A stretch of 27,621 nt of DNA. It comes from a virus. Below, piece by piece: positions 12,513-19,173 of this stretch. Under the pieces are notes generated by a model. It ran no database searches and was not told the origin of the DNA. It saw only the letters and a list, made by a program, of their open reading frames with translations. Position 1 is the first letter of the stretch, and the number at the start of each line of letters is the position of its first letter. The stretch spans positions 1 to 27,621 of the IMG/VR virus record IMGVR_UViG_3300002137_000339. One strand, written 5' to 3'. Position numbers and translations under genes: made by a program.

Positions 12513-12800
12513 TTATTTGTTTTTAAGTTCTAAAATTCTTTGAATGTAAAAATCTTTTTGTTCTATAAGATATTTCTCTCTTTCGTAACTCTGTGATTTT
12601 TGTTCCTGGTTTATCTTTTCAATTAGGAGTTCTTGTTTTGCTTCAATAGTCTCATGTCTACTGATTCTTTCTCGAAACATTTTATTCTGAAAGTATATAA
12701 CTCCTAGCATTAAAACTATCGTGAAGGATTGTTCTTTCAGTTTAGAAAGGAATACTTCTAAAAAGCTTGATGGACTGCTGTTTAATTCTTGCTTTTCCAC
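12513..12800 (-). CDS. membrane-anchored coiled-coil protein, spanin candidate, 95 aa
   Basis: Short cytoplasmic N-terminus (MEKQELNSSPSSFLEVFLSK), one hydrophobic segment (FTIVLMLGVIYFQ, about 27-39) and then a long charged helix to the end (RHETIEAKQELLIEKINQEQ ... EQKDFYIQRILELKNK) with heptad-like hydrophobics. One N-terminal helix plus a periplasmic coiled coil next to a holin and an endolysin is the layout of an inner-membrane spanin (Rz-like). No outer-membrane lipoprotein partner with a lipobox was found, so the call is only a candidate. It is 2 nt from the holin gene's stop. Confidence 0.72.
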   Translation of the reverse strand: MEKQELNSSPSSFLEVFLSKLKEQSFTIVLMLGVIYFQNKMFRERISRHETIEAKQELLIEKINQEQKSQSYEREKYLIEQKDFYIQRILELKNK

Positions 12801-12802
12801 CT

Positions 12803-13225
12803 CTAGAGTCTATCTCCTTTATGTTTGTCTATCTTATCTAAAATAAGATTCAACAAGTCGTTCTGGATAAATCCTGCCATTGATGCATTTTTAAGTGCTG
12901 ACATTAGTTGAAATACAATAAACGGTGTTACTATTGTTTCACTCAACCACCCTGTTCCTGGGAATCCTTTTTCTATCATCAGGATAGCTGTTAGTATAAG
13001 TTCCCAAGTAAATATTGATTTTAAGACTTTAAGGGCTTTATACGTCTTGAAGCCTTCACGTTTGATTCCAGCTATCATCCCGAAAAAACCGTCGAGTAGC
13101 AGTACAGCAACTATTGCTAAGAACTGTTCAGCGTTCGCCATTGATAATTCAAGAAAGTAAGCTAGTAAGAAGCTAAGTACTGTGGTACTAAGTAAGATAA
13201 TTTTCATTAGGTTTGGAGTTTTCAC
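12803..13225 (-). CDS. phage holin family protein, 140 aa
   Basis: Several hydrophobic segments: MKIILLSTTVLSFLLAYFLE (7-26), FLAIVAVLLLDGFFGMIAG (about 34-52), FTWELILTAILMI (about 72-84) and TPFIVFQLMSALKNASMAGF near 100-120. The pattern LLLDGFFGMIAGIKREGFKT followed by Lys-rich KALKVLKSIF is that of the toxin-secretion/phage-lysis holin family (Phage_holin_4 type), in which an Asp starts the second helix. Holins open the inner membrane at lysis time so that the endolysin reaches the cell wall. It is 5 nt downstream of the endolysin gene, as expected of a lysis cassette. Confidence 0.85.
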   Translation of the reverse strand: MKTPNLMKIILLSTTVLSFLLAYFLELSMANAEQFLAIVAVLLLDGFFGMIAGIKREGFKTYKALKVLKSIFTWELILTAILMIEKGFPGTGWLSETIVTPFIVFQLMSALKNASMAGFIQNDLLNLILDKIDKHKGDRL

Positions 13226-13230
13226 TGTTT

Positions 13231-14151
13231 TTATAAACTGGTTAACATGTCTAGTAATTCTTGTTGTGGGAACATATCAAACTTATCTTTACGAGTATTT
13301 GTATGTGTCCATAGCCCTTTCACTTTGCCGTAATATGCATTTTCGTTAAACTCGAACGCATCAGCTCCTTTCGCTTTTACTAAAGCAGGTAACCCTTTTC
13401 TAACATCTATTCCTTCTCTCTCACCCATCCACACTATCCACTTATGTAGAGCGTTTATTTGCTTATCTGAGTATTTATGCCAAGTCTTATGTCCTTTGAA
13501 TGGTTTTGCTAATGTTACTATTTGTGAATCTACTACAGTAGCTCCGGCATATGTTTTACCGTTTACTACGTATCCGAAGTTGCAAACTTCGATACCTATA
13601 GAGTTTGTATGCATTGTTTGAGATCCGTTTTTTCCTAAATGAGATGCCCAATTTCCTTCCGGAAATGCTTGAACCAGTACTCCATCGTAGAGTACATCGT
13701 TACCTTTGCAAGAAGGTCCTCCTAATACAAACTCAGTAGCTATCCTACCTGCTGTATCGTTATCCCAATTCTTAACGGTATTAAATGGATTGTGCCATCC
13801 TGCAGTGTGGTGTATAAAAAGCCATTCAGCTTTGATAGGTCCTGCATTGTATTCATCTTTCGGCATAAAGTATTCAACTACTTCTAATCCGTTTGATGTT
13901 TTGTACTTAGTATTTGTATAGGTAGCAGAACCGGTTGATTTTTTTATGTTCTCAGTAAGATCTGTATCTAACAAATCCATTTTAGATAATGTACCAGGTC
14001 CAACGAGGCCATCAGCCACTAAACCATTTGCGGCTTGCCACTTTTTTACGGCTGCTTCTGTTCCAGGTCCGAAGATACCATCAGCACCTACTTCTAAGAA
14101 CTCTTGAAGCTCTCTTACGTCTCTCCCTCTCGAACCTATTTTTAGTATCAT
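13231..14151 (-). CDS. endolysin: peptidoglycan-binding domain plus N-acetylmuramoyl-L-alanine amidase (start moved to 14151)
   Basis: 306 residues from the Met at 14151 (MILKIGSRGRDVRELQEFL), whose ATG overlaps the upstream stop as TAATG; a longer frame from 14193 would begin inside that gene and has an unlikely Cys/Trp-rich start. Residues about 1-58 are a PG_binding_1 domain (GADGIFGPGTEAAVKKWQ, DGLVGPGT). Residues about 85-245 are an amidase_2 domain with the zinc-ligand His in FIHHTAG, then GNWASHLG, SIGIEVCNFG, and a late GLWTHTNTRKDKFDMF region for the remaining ligands. It cleaves the amide between MurNAc and L-Ala. No signal peptide, so export depends on the adjacent holin. Confidence 0.93.
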   Translation of the reverse strand: MILKIGSRGRDVRELQEFLEVGADGIFGPGTEAAVKKWQAANGLVADGLVGPGTLSKMDLLDTDLTENIKKSTGSATYTNTKYKTSNGLEVVEYFMPKDEYNAGPIKAEWLFIHHTAGWHNPFNTVKNWDNDTAGRIATEFVLGGPSCKGNDVLYDGVLVQAFPEGNWASHLGKNGSQTMHTNSIGIEVCNFGYVVNGKTYAGATVVDSQIVTLAKPFKGHKTWHKYSDKQINALHKWIVWMGEREGIDVRKGLPALVKAKGADAFEFNENAYYGKVKGLWTHTNTRKDKFDMFPQQELLDMLTSL

Positions 14152-14372
14152 TATTTTTTTGCAAATTTTTCTAACCCAGCAATACCAAAACAACCAAGGG
14201 TGACAATCACAAAGGAGTTGTAAATAAACTCCTGTACTACTAAGTCCTTACCGAAATACCCTGTTATTAAATCTGCTGCAGCAAAGAGTACCATTACTGC
14301 AAAGGATAAAAAGCCAATCACGTTTTTCTCGTTAACGTCATTATTGTCTTTAAAAATTTCTCTAAATGCCAT
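14151..14372 (-). CDS. small two-helix membrane protein, 73 aa (start at 14372)
   Basis: MAFREIFKDNNDVNEKNVIG, then hydrophobic FLSFAVMVLFAAADLITGYF and FIYNSFVIVTLGCFGIAGL, and a basic end EKFAKK. An upstream Met at 14405 would add a Lys-rich stretch (MYMIKYIKKQI); the 14372 start is preferred because AAACAAATA immediately precedes it, like other starts here. The pattern resembles the 83-residue protein at 11286-11537. Its stop overlaps the endolysin start (TAATG). Possibly a holin or antiholin. The 82 nt upstream to the Trx-like gene are A/T-rich without a clear promoter. Confidence 0.72.
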   Translation of the reverse strand: MAFREIFKDNNDVNEKNVIGFLSFAVMVLFAAADLITGYFGKDLVVQEFIYNSFVIVTLGCFGIAGLEKFAKK

Positions 14373-14454
14373 TATTTGTTTTTTTATGTATTTAATCATA
14401 TACAACCTTTTTATAACTGTTCTTACTGATAAATATTAGAGAGAATTTTTTAAA

Positions 14455-14784
14455 TTAGAATCCGCTTAAAATAAGTTCATCTATTTTTTCCTGTACCTCT
14501 TCTTTTGTTGCTGTTAATTTAAAGCTTAAATCTGCTTGATACCGTTTTTTCTCTTCGTCGTATTGGAGAAGTATGACTGTTGGTACTACTACTATTGAAT
14601 ATTTTTTCTTTAATTTATCTTGTTTGGCTATATCTACGAATTCTATATCGCAGTCAGTTAAGTTTTTTATCCATTCTACGTTGTTAGTTTTATTCCATCC
14701 TGCATTAAAATGTAAAACTACTACCTGCGATTTTGCAATAATACTCGATAAGCATAAGGTTATTAGGATTAAAAACTTTTTCAT
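14455..14784 (-). CDS. exported thioredoxin-fold protein lacking the CxxC site, 109 aa
   Basis: Signal peptide MKKFLILITLCLSSIIAKSQ, then a short thioredoxin-like sequence: VVVLHFNAGWNKTNNVEWIK (strand, Trp, helix), FVDIAKQDKLKKKYSIVVVP (strand, helix, cis-Pro region VVPTVILL) and a C-terminal helix. The position that should read WCxxC reads WNKTN, so it cannot do dithiol chemistry; only one Cys remains in the mature part (LTDCDIEF). Probably periplasmic, acting as a structural or binding protein. It is coupled to the membrane coiled-coil gene by a one-base gap (TAATATG) in the operon with the OMP and T9SS protein. Confidence 0.78.
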   Translation of the reverse strand: MKKFLILITLCLSSIIAKSQVVVLHFNAGWNKTNNVEWIKNLTDCDIEFVDIAKQDKLKKKYSIVVVPTVILLQYDEEKKRYQADLSFKLTATKEEVQEKIDELILSGF

Positions 14785-14785
14785 A

Positions 14786-15070
14786 TTACTTCAATTTATC
14801 AATTTTTTCTTCTATACGTCTCATATCGCTTTTCAGTTCCTTGACATCGTCTTGCGTGGTCATAATTGTTTGGCGAATTAATTGATCTTTCATATCATAC
14901 TCCATTCTTGTGACTTCCGGGTCTGGAGGTAGAGGTAGTTCTTTTGCTTTATCAATATCAGATTGTAGGGTAAACCACATACCAACAACTGTTGCAATAA
15001 AAAACACGATGACACCTATAGTCTTTAAATCCAGTGTAACTTTAGTATCTTCTCCTACCTGTTTAGCCAT
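14786..15070 (-). CDS. membrane protein with C-terminal coiled coil, 94 aa
   Basis: N-terminal 16 polar residues, one membrane helix (TIGVIVFFIATVVGMWFTLQ, about 17-36), a Pro-rich turn (ELPLPPDPE) and a charged coiled coil to the end (DVKELKSDMRRIEEKIDKLK). Like the spanin candidate at 12513 it places a coiled coil on the far side of the inner membrane. No family assigned. One base separates it from the genes on each side (TAAAATG, TAATATG), so it is expressed in fixed ratio with the beta-barrel and the Trx-like protein and may bridge them across the periplasm. Confidence 0.76.
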   Translation of the reverse strand: MAKQVGEDTKVTLDLKTIGVIVFFIATVVGMWFTLQSDIDKAKELPLPPDPEVTRMEYDMKDQLIRQTIMTTQDDVKELKSDMRRIEEKIDKLK

Positions 15071-15071
15071 T

Positions 15072-16121
15072 TTATAAAATTATATAGTTAATTCCTGTTG
15101 AAAATTCATGCCACCTTCTATTCCAATATTTATGGTATCTACCTTCGGCGAATATTCCTAGCGATTTATTAAAACGATAACCGAAAATTAAACCCCCGGA
15201 GTAATCTATCCACTGGCCGTTATTAAATTTATGATAGCTGTATTCGTTTTCTATATCAACATGATAAGGCAGTACGTTTGCCCAGGAATGTAGCCAGAAC
15301 TTTTTGGAGTACTTATAGTAGTCAAAACCCGCTACTAAGGAATATTCCCATTTACTAGGTAGAGCGTTTCTTTGAGTATTAGCGTAGTCTGAAAGTATTT
15401 GCGGTACAACTACTTCTTGGAATACTTCTGTACTATTGGCGATTACTTCGCCGTTTGGGCTAGTGTAGGTATCATCTAGCGCATAGTTATATCCCATATC
15501 GGTAGAGATTTTCATCCAAGGTATACTACCATCAGGTCTTAAATAATCAGCAAATGGATCAAATCCGTAAGGTTCGGATATGCGTTGCATTACTCCTATA
15601 TTGACTGAGAGTCTTCTATTGAATTTATGTCTAAATCTTTGCGACGCTTCGAAGTAACCGATATCTGCAAATCCATCTTCTAAATATTCTACTTTTAAAA
15701 CATATCTATCAGCAATATACCTTATAAAATGGTCTTGATTTAAAAATTTTCTACCTTGCTGTCTTCTATAGTCGAATTCAACTAAGTATTCAAACCCTTT
15801 AGATTTACTTCCAATCGTAGCAGCGTCGGAGAATGAATTCTCTGTTCCGTTTTTAAACCTATTTTGAATGTCAGGCTCATATCCAAATCTTTGAATTTTT
15901 CTAATTCCAAATACTGCTGAGTAATCGTAAGGGGTTTCTGTAGTTGTTGTCTTGAGACCGTCTAGTACGGAGTATGATGTTACATCGGAGATGGAATTAT
16001 TACCGTTATAGGCACCATAAAATGTAGAGAACTTAAGAGTTTCTTTAATTCCACTTTTTAAAGTTGTTTGGCTAAAAAGTGATAACGGTAAGATTAATAA
16101 TAACAGTAATATATTTTTCAT
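15072..16121 (-). CDS. predicted outer-membrane beta-barrel protein, 349 aa
   Basis: Signal peptide MKNILLLLLILPLSLFSQ, then about 330 residues of alternating polar/hydrophobic beta-strand pattern rich in Tyr, Trp, Phe and Arg: GFEYLVEFDYRRQQG, YVLKVEYLEDGFADIGYF, RRLSVNIGVMQRI, WEYSLVAGFDYYKYS, YSGGLIFGYRF, SLGIFAEGRYHKYW, ending FSTGINYIIL with the strand-type C-terminus of many outer-membrane proteins. It does not show the PorP/SprF signature that accompanies some T9SS adhesins. The gene starts one base after the T9SS cargo gene (TAAAATG). A phage-encoded barrel could alter host receptors, block superinfection or assist display of the cargo; none of this is shown. Confidence 0.8.
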   Translation of the reverse strand: MKNILLLLLILPLSLFSQTTLKSGIKETLKFSTFYGAYNGNNSISDVTSYSVLDGLKTTTTETPYDYSAVFGIRKIQRFGYEPDIQNRFKNGTENSFSDAATIGSKSKGFEYLVEFDYRRQQGRKFLNQDHFIRYIADRYVLKVEYLEDGFADIGYFEASQRFRHKFNRRLSVNIGVMQRISEPYGFDPFADYLRPDGSIPWMKISTDMGYNYALDDTYTSPNGEVIANSTEVFQEVVVPQILSDYANTQRNALPSKWEYSLVAGFDYYKYSKKFWLHSWANVLPYHVDIENEYSYHKFNNGQWIDYSGGLIFGYRFNKSLGIFAEGRYHKYWNRRWHEFSTGINYIIL

Positions 16122-16122
16122 T

Positions 16123-19077
16123 TTAATCCTCTTTTATAATTCTTTTATTAAATATTTTATCATGGTGTTTGATAGATAGGAAGTAAATACTGTTTGGCAA
16201 TGATGATATATCAAGTACCCTCTCTTTGGAATTTTCAATAAGTACCTTACCTGTAAAGTCATATAAGGTATATGTAATATTTAGGTTAGTTTTAATATTT
16301 AAAAAATCTTTAGTCGGGTTTGGATAGACGATAATACTGTTAAATCCAATTTCATCGATATTGAGAAGGTTATTTGCAATCGCACAATAATCATACAATG
16401 CTTGACAATCAGGATCCCAGGAGTTAGTACAGCAGTAGTTATCAACATCGATTACCCAAGCATAGCAAGGATCGTTTAGCCAATATGGATTTCCTGGGCC
16501 GTCAATACATCCTGCATCATATAAACAGCTTGTAGAATCTGGTACGTTTGCGTCTGGATTGTAGTTGTAAGCTGTTGGGTCTGTGCATCCGACTATTGGG
16601 GGTATACATGTTCCGTTGTCGGTATTTGCATTCGGATCATAATTTAGGGCAGTTGAATCAGTGCAGCCGTAGATGGTAGGAATACATGGGTTTGAAAAGT
16701 CGGTAGCTGAAACTTGGTTTGTATTTGCTAGTGGGTTATAGTTAAATGAACCAGGATCCATACATCCGTAAATATAAGGGATGCAGCTTCCGTTATCAGT
16801 GTTAGCTAATGGGTTATAATTCCACATTGTTGAATCAATACAACCATATACTTTGGGGATACATGAACCGTTTTCTGTGTTTGCAGATGGATTATAATTA
16901 AAGGAAGTTGGGTCTGTACAACCGTAAATTACAGGGATACATGAACTATCATCCGTATTTGCTAGTGGATTATAATTAAATGAGGTTGAGTCCGTACAAC
17001 CGTAAATATAAGGTATACAAGTACCTGATGTGTTGGCGGTTGGGTCATAATTCCACATCGTTGAATCAGTACATCCTACTTTAATTGCTATACATGTATC
17101 AGGAGTATTTGCGTTTGGATTATAGTTAAATGATAATGGATTCATACATCCGTAAATGTAAGGGATACAATTCCCATCGTTTGTATTTGCTAGTGAATCG
17201 TAATTAAATGAAGTTGAATCTGTACATCCGAATACTTTTTCAATGCATACATCTCCGAATGTAGGTTGTGAGTCTACTCTTTGAATTATAGGGAATTGTA
17301 ATGTAGTTGCTCCCCAATATAGGACATCTACAATAGTATCACCCTCTGGTCCATATAAAGTATATGCTACTTGAGCGATTGAGTTTTGAGATTGAGTCGT
17401 TGTAAACAAATATAAATCAATTGGTTCGTATATGTTTAAAGGTACATCAAATGTTTGATTATAACCATCATTAGGACCCATTTTATATTGAGGAGATAAG
17501 TTACTACCTTGTTTGATACCTAACCAAGTACCACCCCAACCATTAGCAGCACCATCGTAAATTTTTAGAGTGTAGTTACCAGTCATTATTTCGCTGGTGT
17601 TAGCGGTATCTATATAATTAAATGCTGATGTATCAATACATCCTACTATTCGTGGAGCTCCACAAGAGCCTGTGTCTATTGTAGCACTTGGGTTATATGT
17701 GGTTGAGAACGGATTCATACACCCATATACATCTGAACTACCAGATGAACATATACCACCAGTACTAAACTGAGGTGAGGTGAATTGGTATCCAAAGTTT
17801 CCATTTGGGATAGTATCGGATAATGCCCATAAAAGATTACCTGAACAATCATATACTTTTAAGTCCCCATCTACTGAACCGCCATAAAGAGTACCATTTA
17901 AACCATCACCATAACTATCGCTAATTACAATATCTATTAGTACGTTTGTATCAACACACATATAATGTGAGATAGGTACACCTTGGGGTTTGCCTGAGAA
18001 TGTACCTTGGGATGCAGTATAAACTGCTCCGTTGTCATCGTAAACAATCCAACTCGATTCCCCGCCATAGGTATCAGGGGTGAATTGTACATCTATATAA
18101 GTTTGGTTGGAAGAACAATTAAGAGATGCGGCAGGGTCACCGGTACATAGCCCATCACTAACAGTAGCCCATGGGTTGAACTCATTTGAAGTACTATCGG
18201 TACATCCGATAATGTCTGCACAATCTAAACATTTTTCCCAACAATTAGTGTCTAATATTACAGTGTCTCCGTTTACAATTAAATTTCTATTAGTAAATCC
18301 AAAAGCATCTAAAAGGAAACACGTTGCATAAGGATTACCACCGCCTGTAATGTTAGGAGGTAGCTCTTGGTCAGCCCAGTTGTCAACTGAGTATTTCCAT
18401 AACCATCCTGGATTGTTTAAGATATCAATAGTACCAGTCCAAACACCATCACCATCGGAGTCCGATAATGAATCTGCAATACCACTCCAACTATTAAATT
18501 GACCACTTACGTAAACTTGAGAGAAGGTATCATTGTATGAATTCATATCAACTGCAAAAGTTACAGGATATTTACATTGACCATTATTAATGTTAGCGGC
18601 GGTGTTATATGATGAAGATGTTGAATCCATACAACCGGCAACTGGTGGTGGTTGAGATAAAAGATTAACAACAGTATCGCATGAATAGCCCCCATAAGTA
18701 CTTGTAAAAAATCCAATATCAGATGGTGATAGGTCTATAAGTGTTCCTTGAGTGTAGTTCCGTAACTTTACAAAAGGAGCACTACCTTGATTATCATACC
18801 ATCTACTTACATTACTTGTGAGTGATATCTTTATATCACCTGTATCAGTTGATGAGAAATTGTACCTATAAGTGTTTGCATTAGTTGTCGAATAACTCGA
18901 ATAGTATAAAGTATCAGTACCTTGTTCAACTAAAATAGATTGGTCGTTTGAATAGATGTTACCTGACGTGAATACGTATCTACCGAATTCTACTTCTAAT
19001 TCAAACCAACTTGTATTTTGTGCAGATGCTACAAACGGTAACATATATAGCAGCAAATTAATCAAATACTTTTTCAT
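16123..19077 (-). CDS. large secreted T9SS cargo protein with Cys-rich tandem repeats, 984 aa
   Basis: Signal peptide MKKYLINLLLYMLPFVASAQ. The N-terminal part is beta-rich; about 170-285 resembles a starch/glycogen-binding (CBM20/48-like) domain (VYVSGQFNSWSG ... DSDGDGVWTGTI). Then a module with SSWIVYDDNG and DSYGDGLNG, another with YTLKIYDGAANGWGG, and about thirteen copies of a 24-residue repeat GCTDSTSFNYNPLANTDDSS-C, nine of them consecutive at about 620-860. The last 75 or so residues form a T9SS type A sorting domain: IIVYPNPTKDFLNIK, YTLYDFTGKVLIE, DISSLPNSIYFLSI, KHHDKIFNKRIIK. It should cross the inner membrane by Sec and be attached to, or released at, the host surface by T9SS. 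First gene of the late operon. Such proteins are normal for free-living Bacteroidota, unusual for a phage. Confidence 0.92.
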   Translation of the reverse strand: MKKYLINLLLYMLPFVASAQNTSWFELEVEFGRYVFTSGNIYSNDQSILVEQGTDTLYYSSYSTTNANTYRYNFSSTDTGDIKISLTSNVSRWYDNQGSAPFVKLRNYTQGTLIDLSPSDIGFFTSTYGGYSCDTVVNLLSQPPPVAGCMDSTSSSYNTAANINNGQCKYPVTFAVDMNSYNDTFSQVYVSGQFNSWSGIADSLSDSDGDGVWTGTIDILNNPGWLWKYSVDNWADQELPPNITGGGNPYATCFLLDAFGFTNRNLIVNGDTVILDTNCWEKCLDCADIIGCTDSTSNEFNPWATVSDGLCTGDPAASLNCSSNQTYIDVQFTPDTYGGESSWIVYDDNGAVYTASQGTFSGKPQGVPISHYMCVDTNVLIDIVISDSYGDGLNGTLYGGSVDGDLKVYDCSGNLLWALSDTIPNGNFGYQFTSPQFSTGGICSSGSSDVYGCMNPFSTTYNPSATIDTGSCGAPRIVGCIDTSAFNYIDTANTSEIMTGNYTLKIYDGAANGWGGTWLGIKQGSNLSPQYKMGPNDGYNQTFDVPLNIYEPIDLYLFTTTQSQNSIAQVAYTLYGPEGDTIVDVLYWGATTLQFPIIQRVDSQPTFGDVCIEKVFGCTDSTSFNYDSLANTNDGNCIPYIYGCMNPLSFNYNPNANTPDTCIAIKVGCTDSTMWNYDPTANTSGTCIPYIYGCTDSTSFNYNPLANTDDSSCIPVIYGCTDPTSFNYNPSANTENGSCIPKVYGCIDSTMWNYNPLANTDNGSCIPYIYGCMDPGSFNYNPLANTNQVSATDFSNPCIPTIYGCTDSTALNYDPNANTDNGTCIPPIVGCTDPTAYNYNPDANVPDSTSCLYDAGCIDGPGNPYWLNDPCYAWVIDVDNYCCTNSWDPDCQALYDYCAIANNLLNIDEIGFNSIIVYPNPTKDFLNIKTNLNITYTLYDFTGKVLIENSKERVLDISSLPNSIYFLSIKHHDKIFNKRIIKED
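16505..17232 (-). repeat. tandem coding repeats, period about 72-75 bp
   Basis: Nine consecutive units encode GC(T/M/I)D-x4-NYNP-x-AN-x3-SCIP-x-(I/V)(Y/V). They diverge at the nucleotide level but keep two Cys per unit and the NY(N/D)P core; one unit carries an insertion (NTNQVSATDFSNPC). Boundaries are approximate. Further more divergent copies lie at about 17.6, 18.2 and 18.6 kb. Confidence 0.88.
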
Positions 19078-19123
19078 ACTTTTATATTATTTAGTATAAC
19101 GTTTTATCTTATATAAATAGAGA

Positions 19124-19144
19124 CAGGGGTGAATAACACCCCTG
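19124..19144 (-). terminator. hairpin terminator after the ribonucleotide reductase gene
   Basis: Minus strand CAGGGGTG, loop TTATT, CACCCCTG: a perfect 8-bp stem, 30 nt after the reductase stop, followed by TCTCTATTTATA (weak T-run). It separates the replication units from the late operon that starts at 19077. No GTTGC-N19-TATATT element follows; the nearest match is GTTAT (19137-19133), 19 nt, TATAAGATA. Confidence 0.62.
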
Positions 19145-19173
19145 CTTTCTAATATTTTAATATGTAGTAGTTA

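Noticed and set aside
14152-14193. Endolysin start at 14193 (extension beginning MFWYCWVRKICKK).
   Set aside because: Lies within the upstream small membrane-protein gene in another frame; the 14151 ATG overlaps that gene's stop as TAATG and starts exactly at the peptidoglycan-binding domain.
15072-16121. PorP/SprF-type T9SS outer-membrane partner as the identity of the barrel protein.
   Set aside because: The position next to a T9SS cargo is suggestive, but the typical NPAYAG and QW-type N-terminal motifs of that family are not present, so only a generic barrel is called.
16505-17232. Regularly spaced repeats of about 72-75 bp that look like a CRISPR array or minisatellite on the nucleotide level.
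   Set aside because: The repeats are in frame inside the 984-residue gene, encode a known type of Cys-containing protein repeat and diverge mainly at third positions; there are no identical repeat units or unique spacers.
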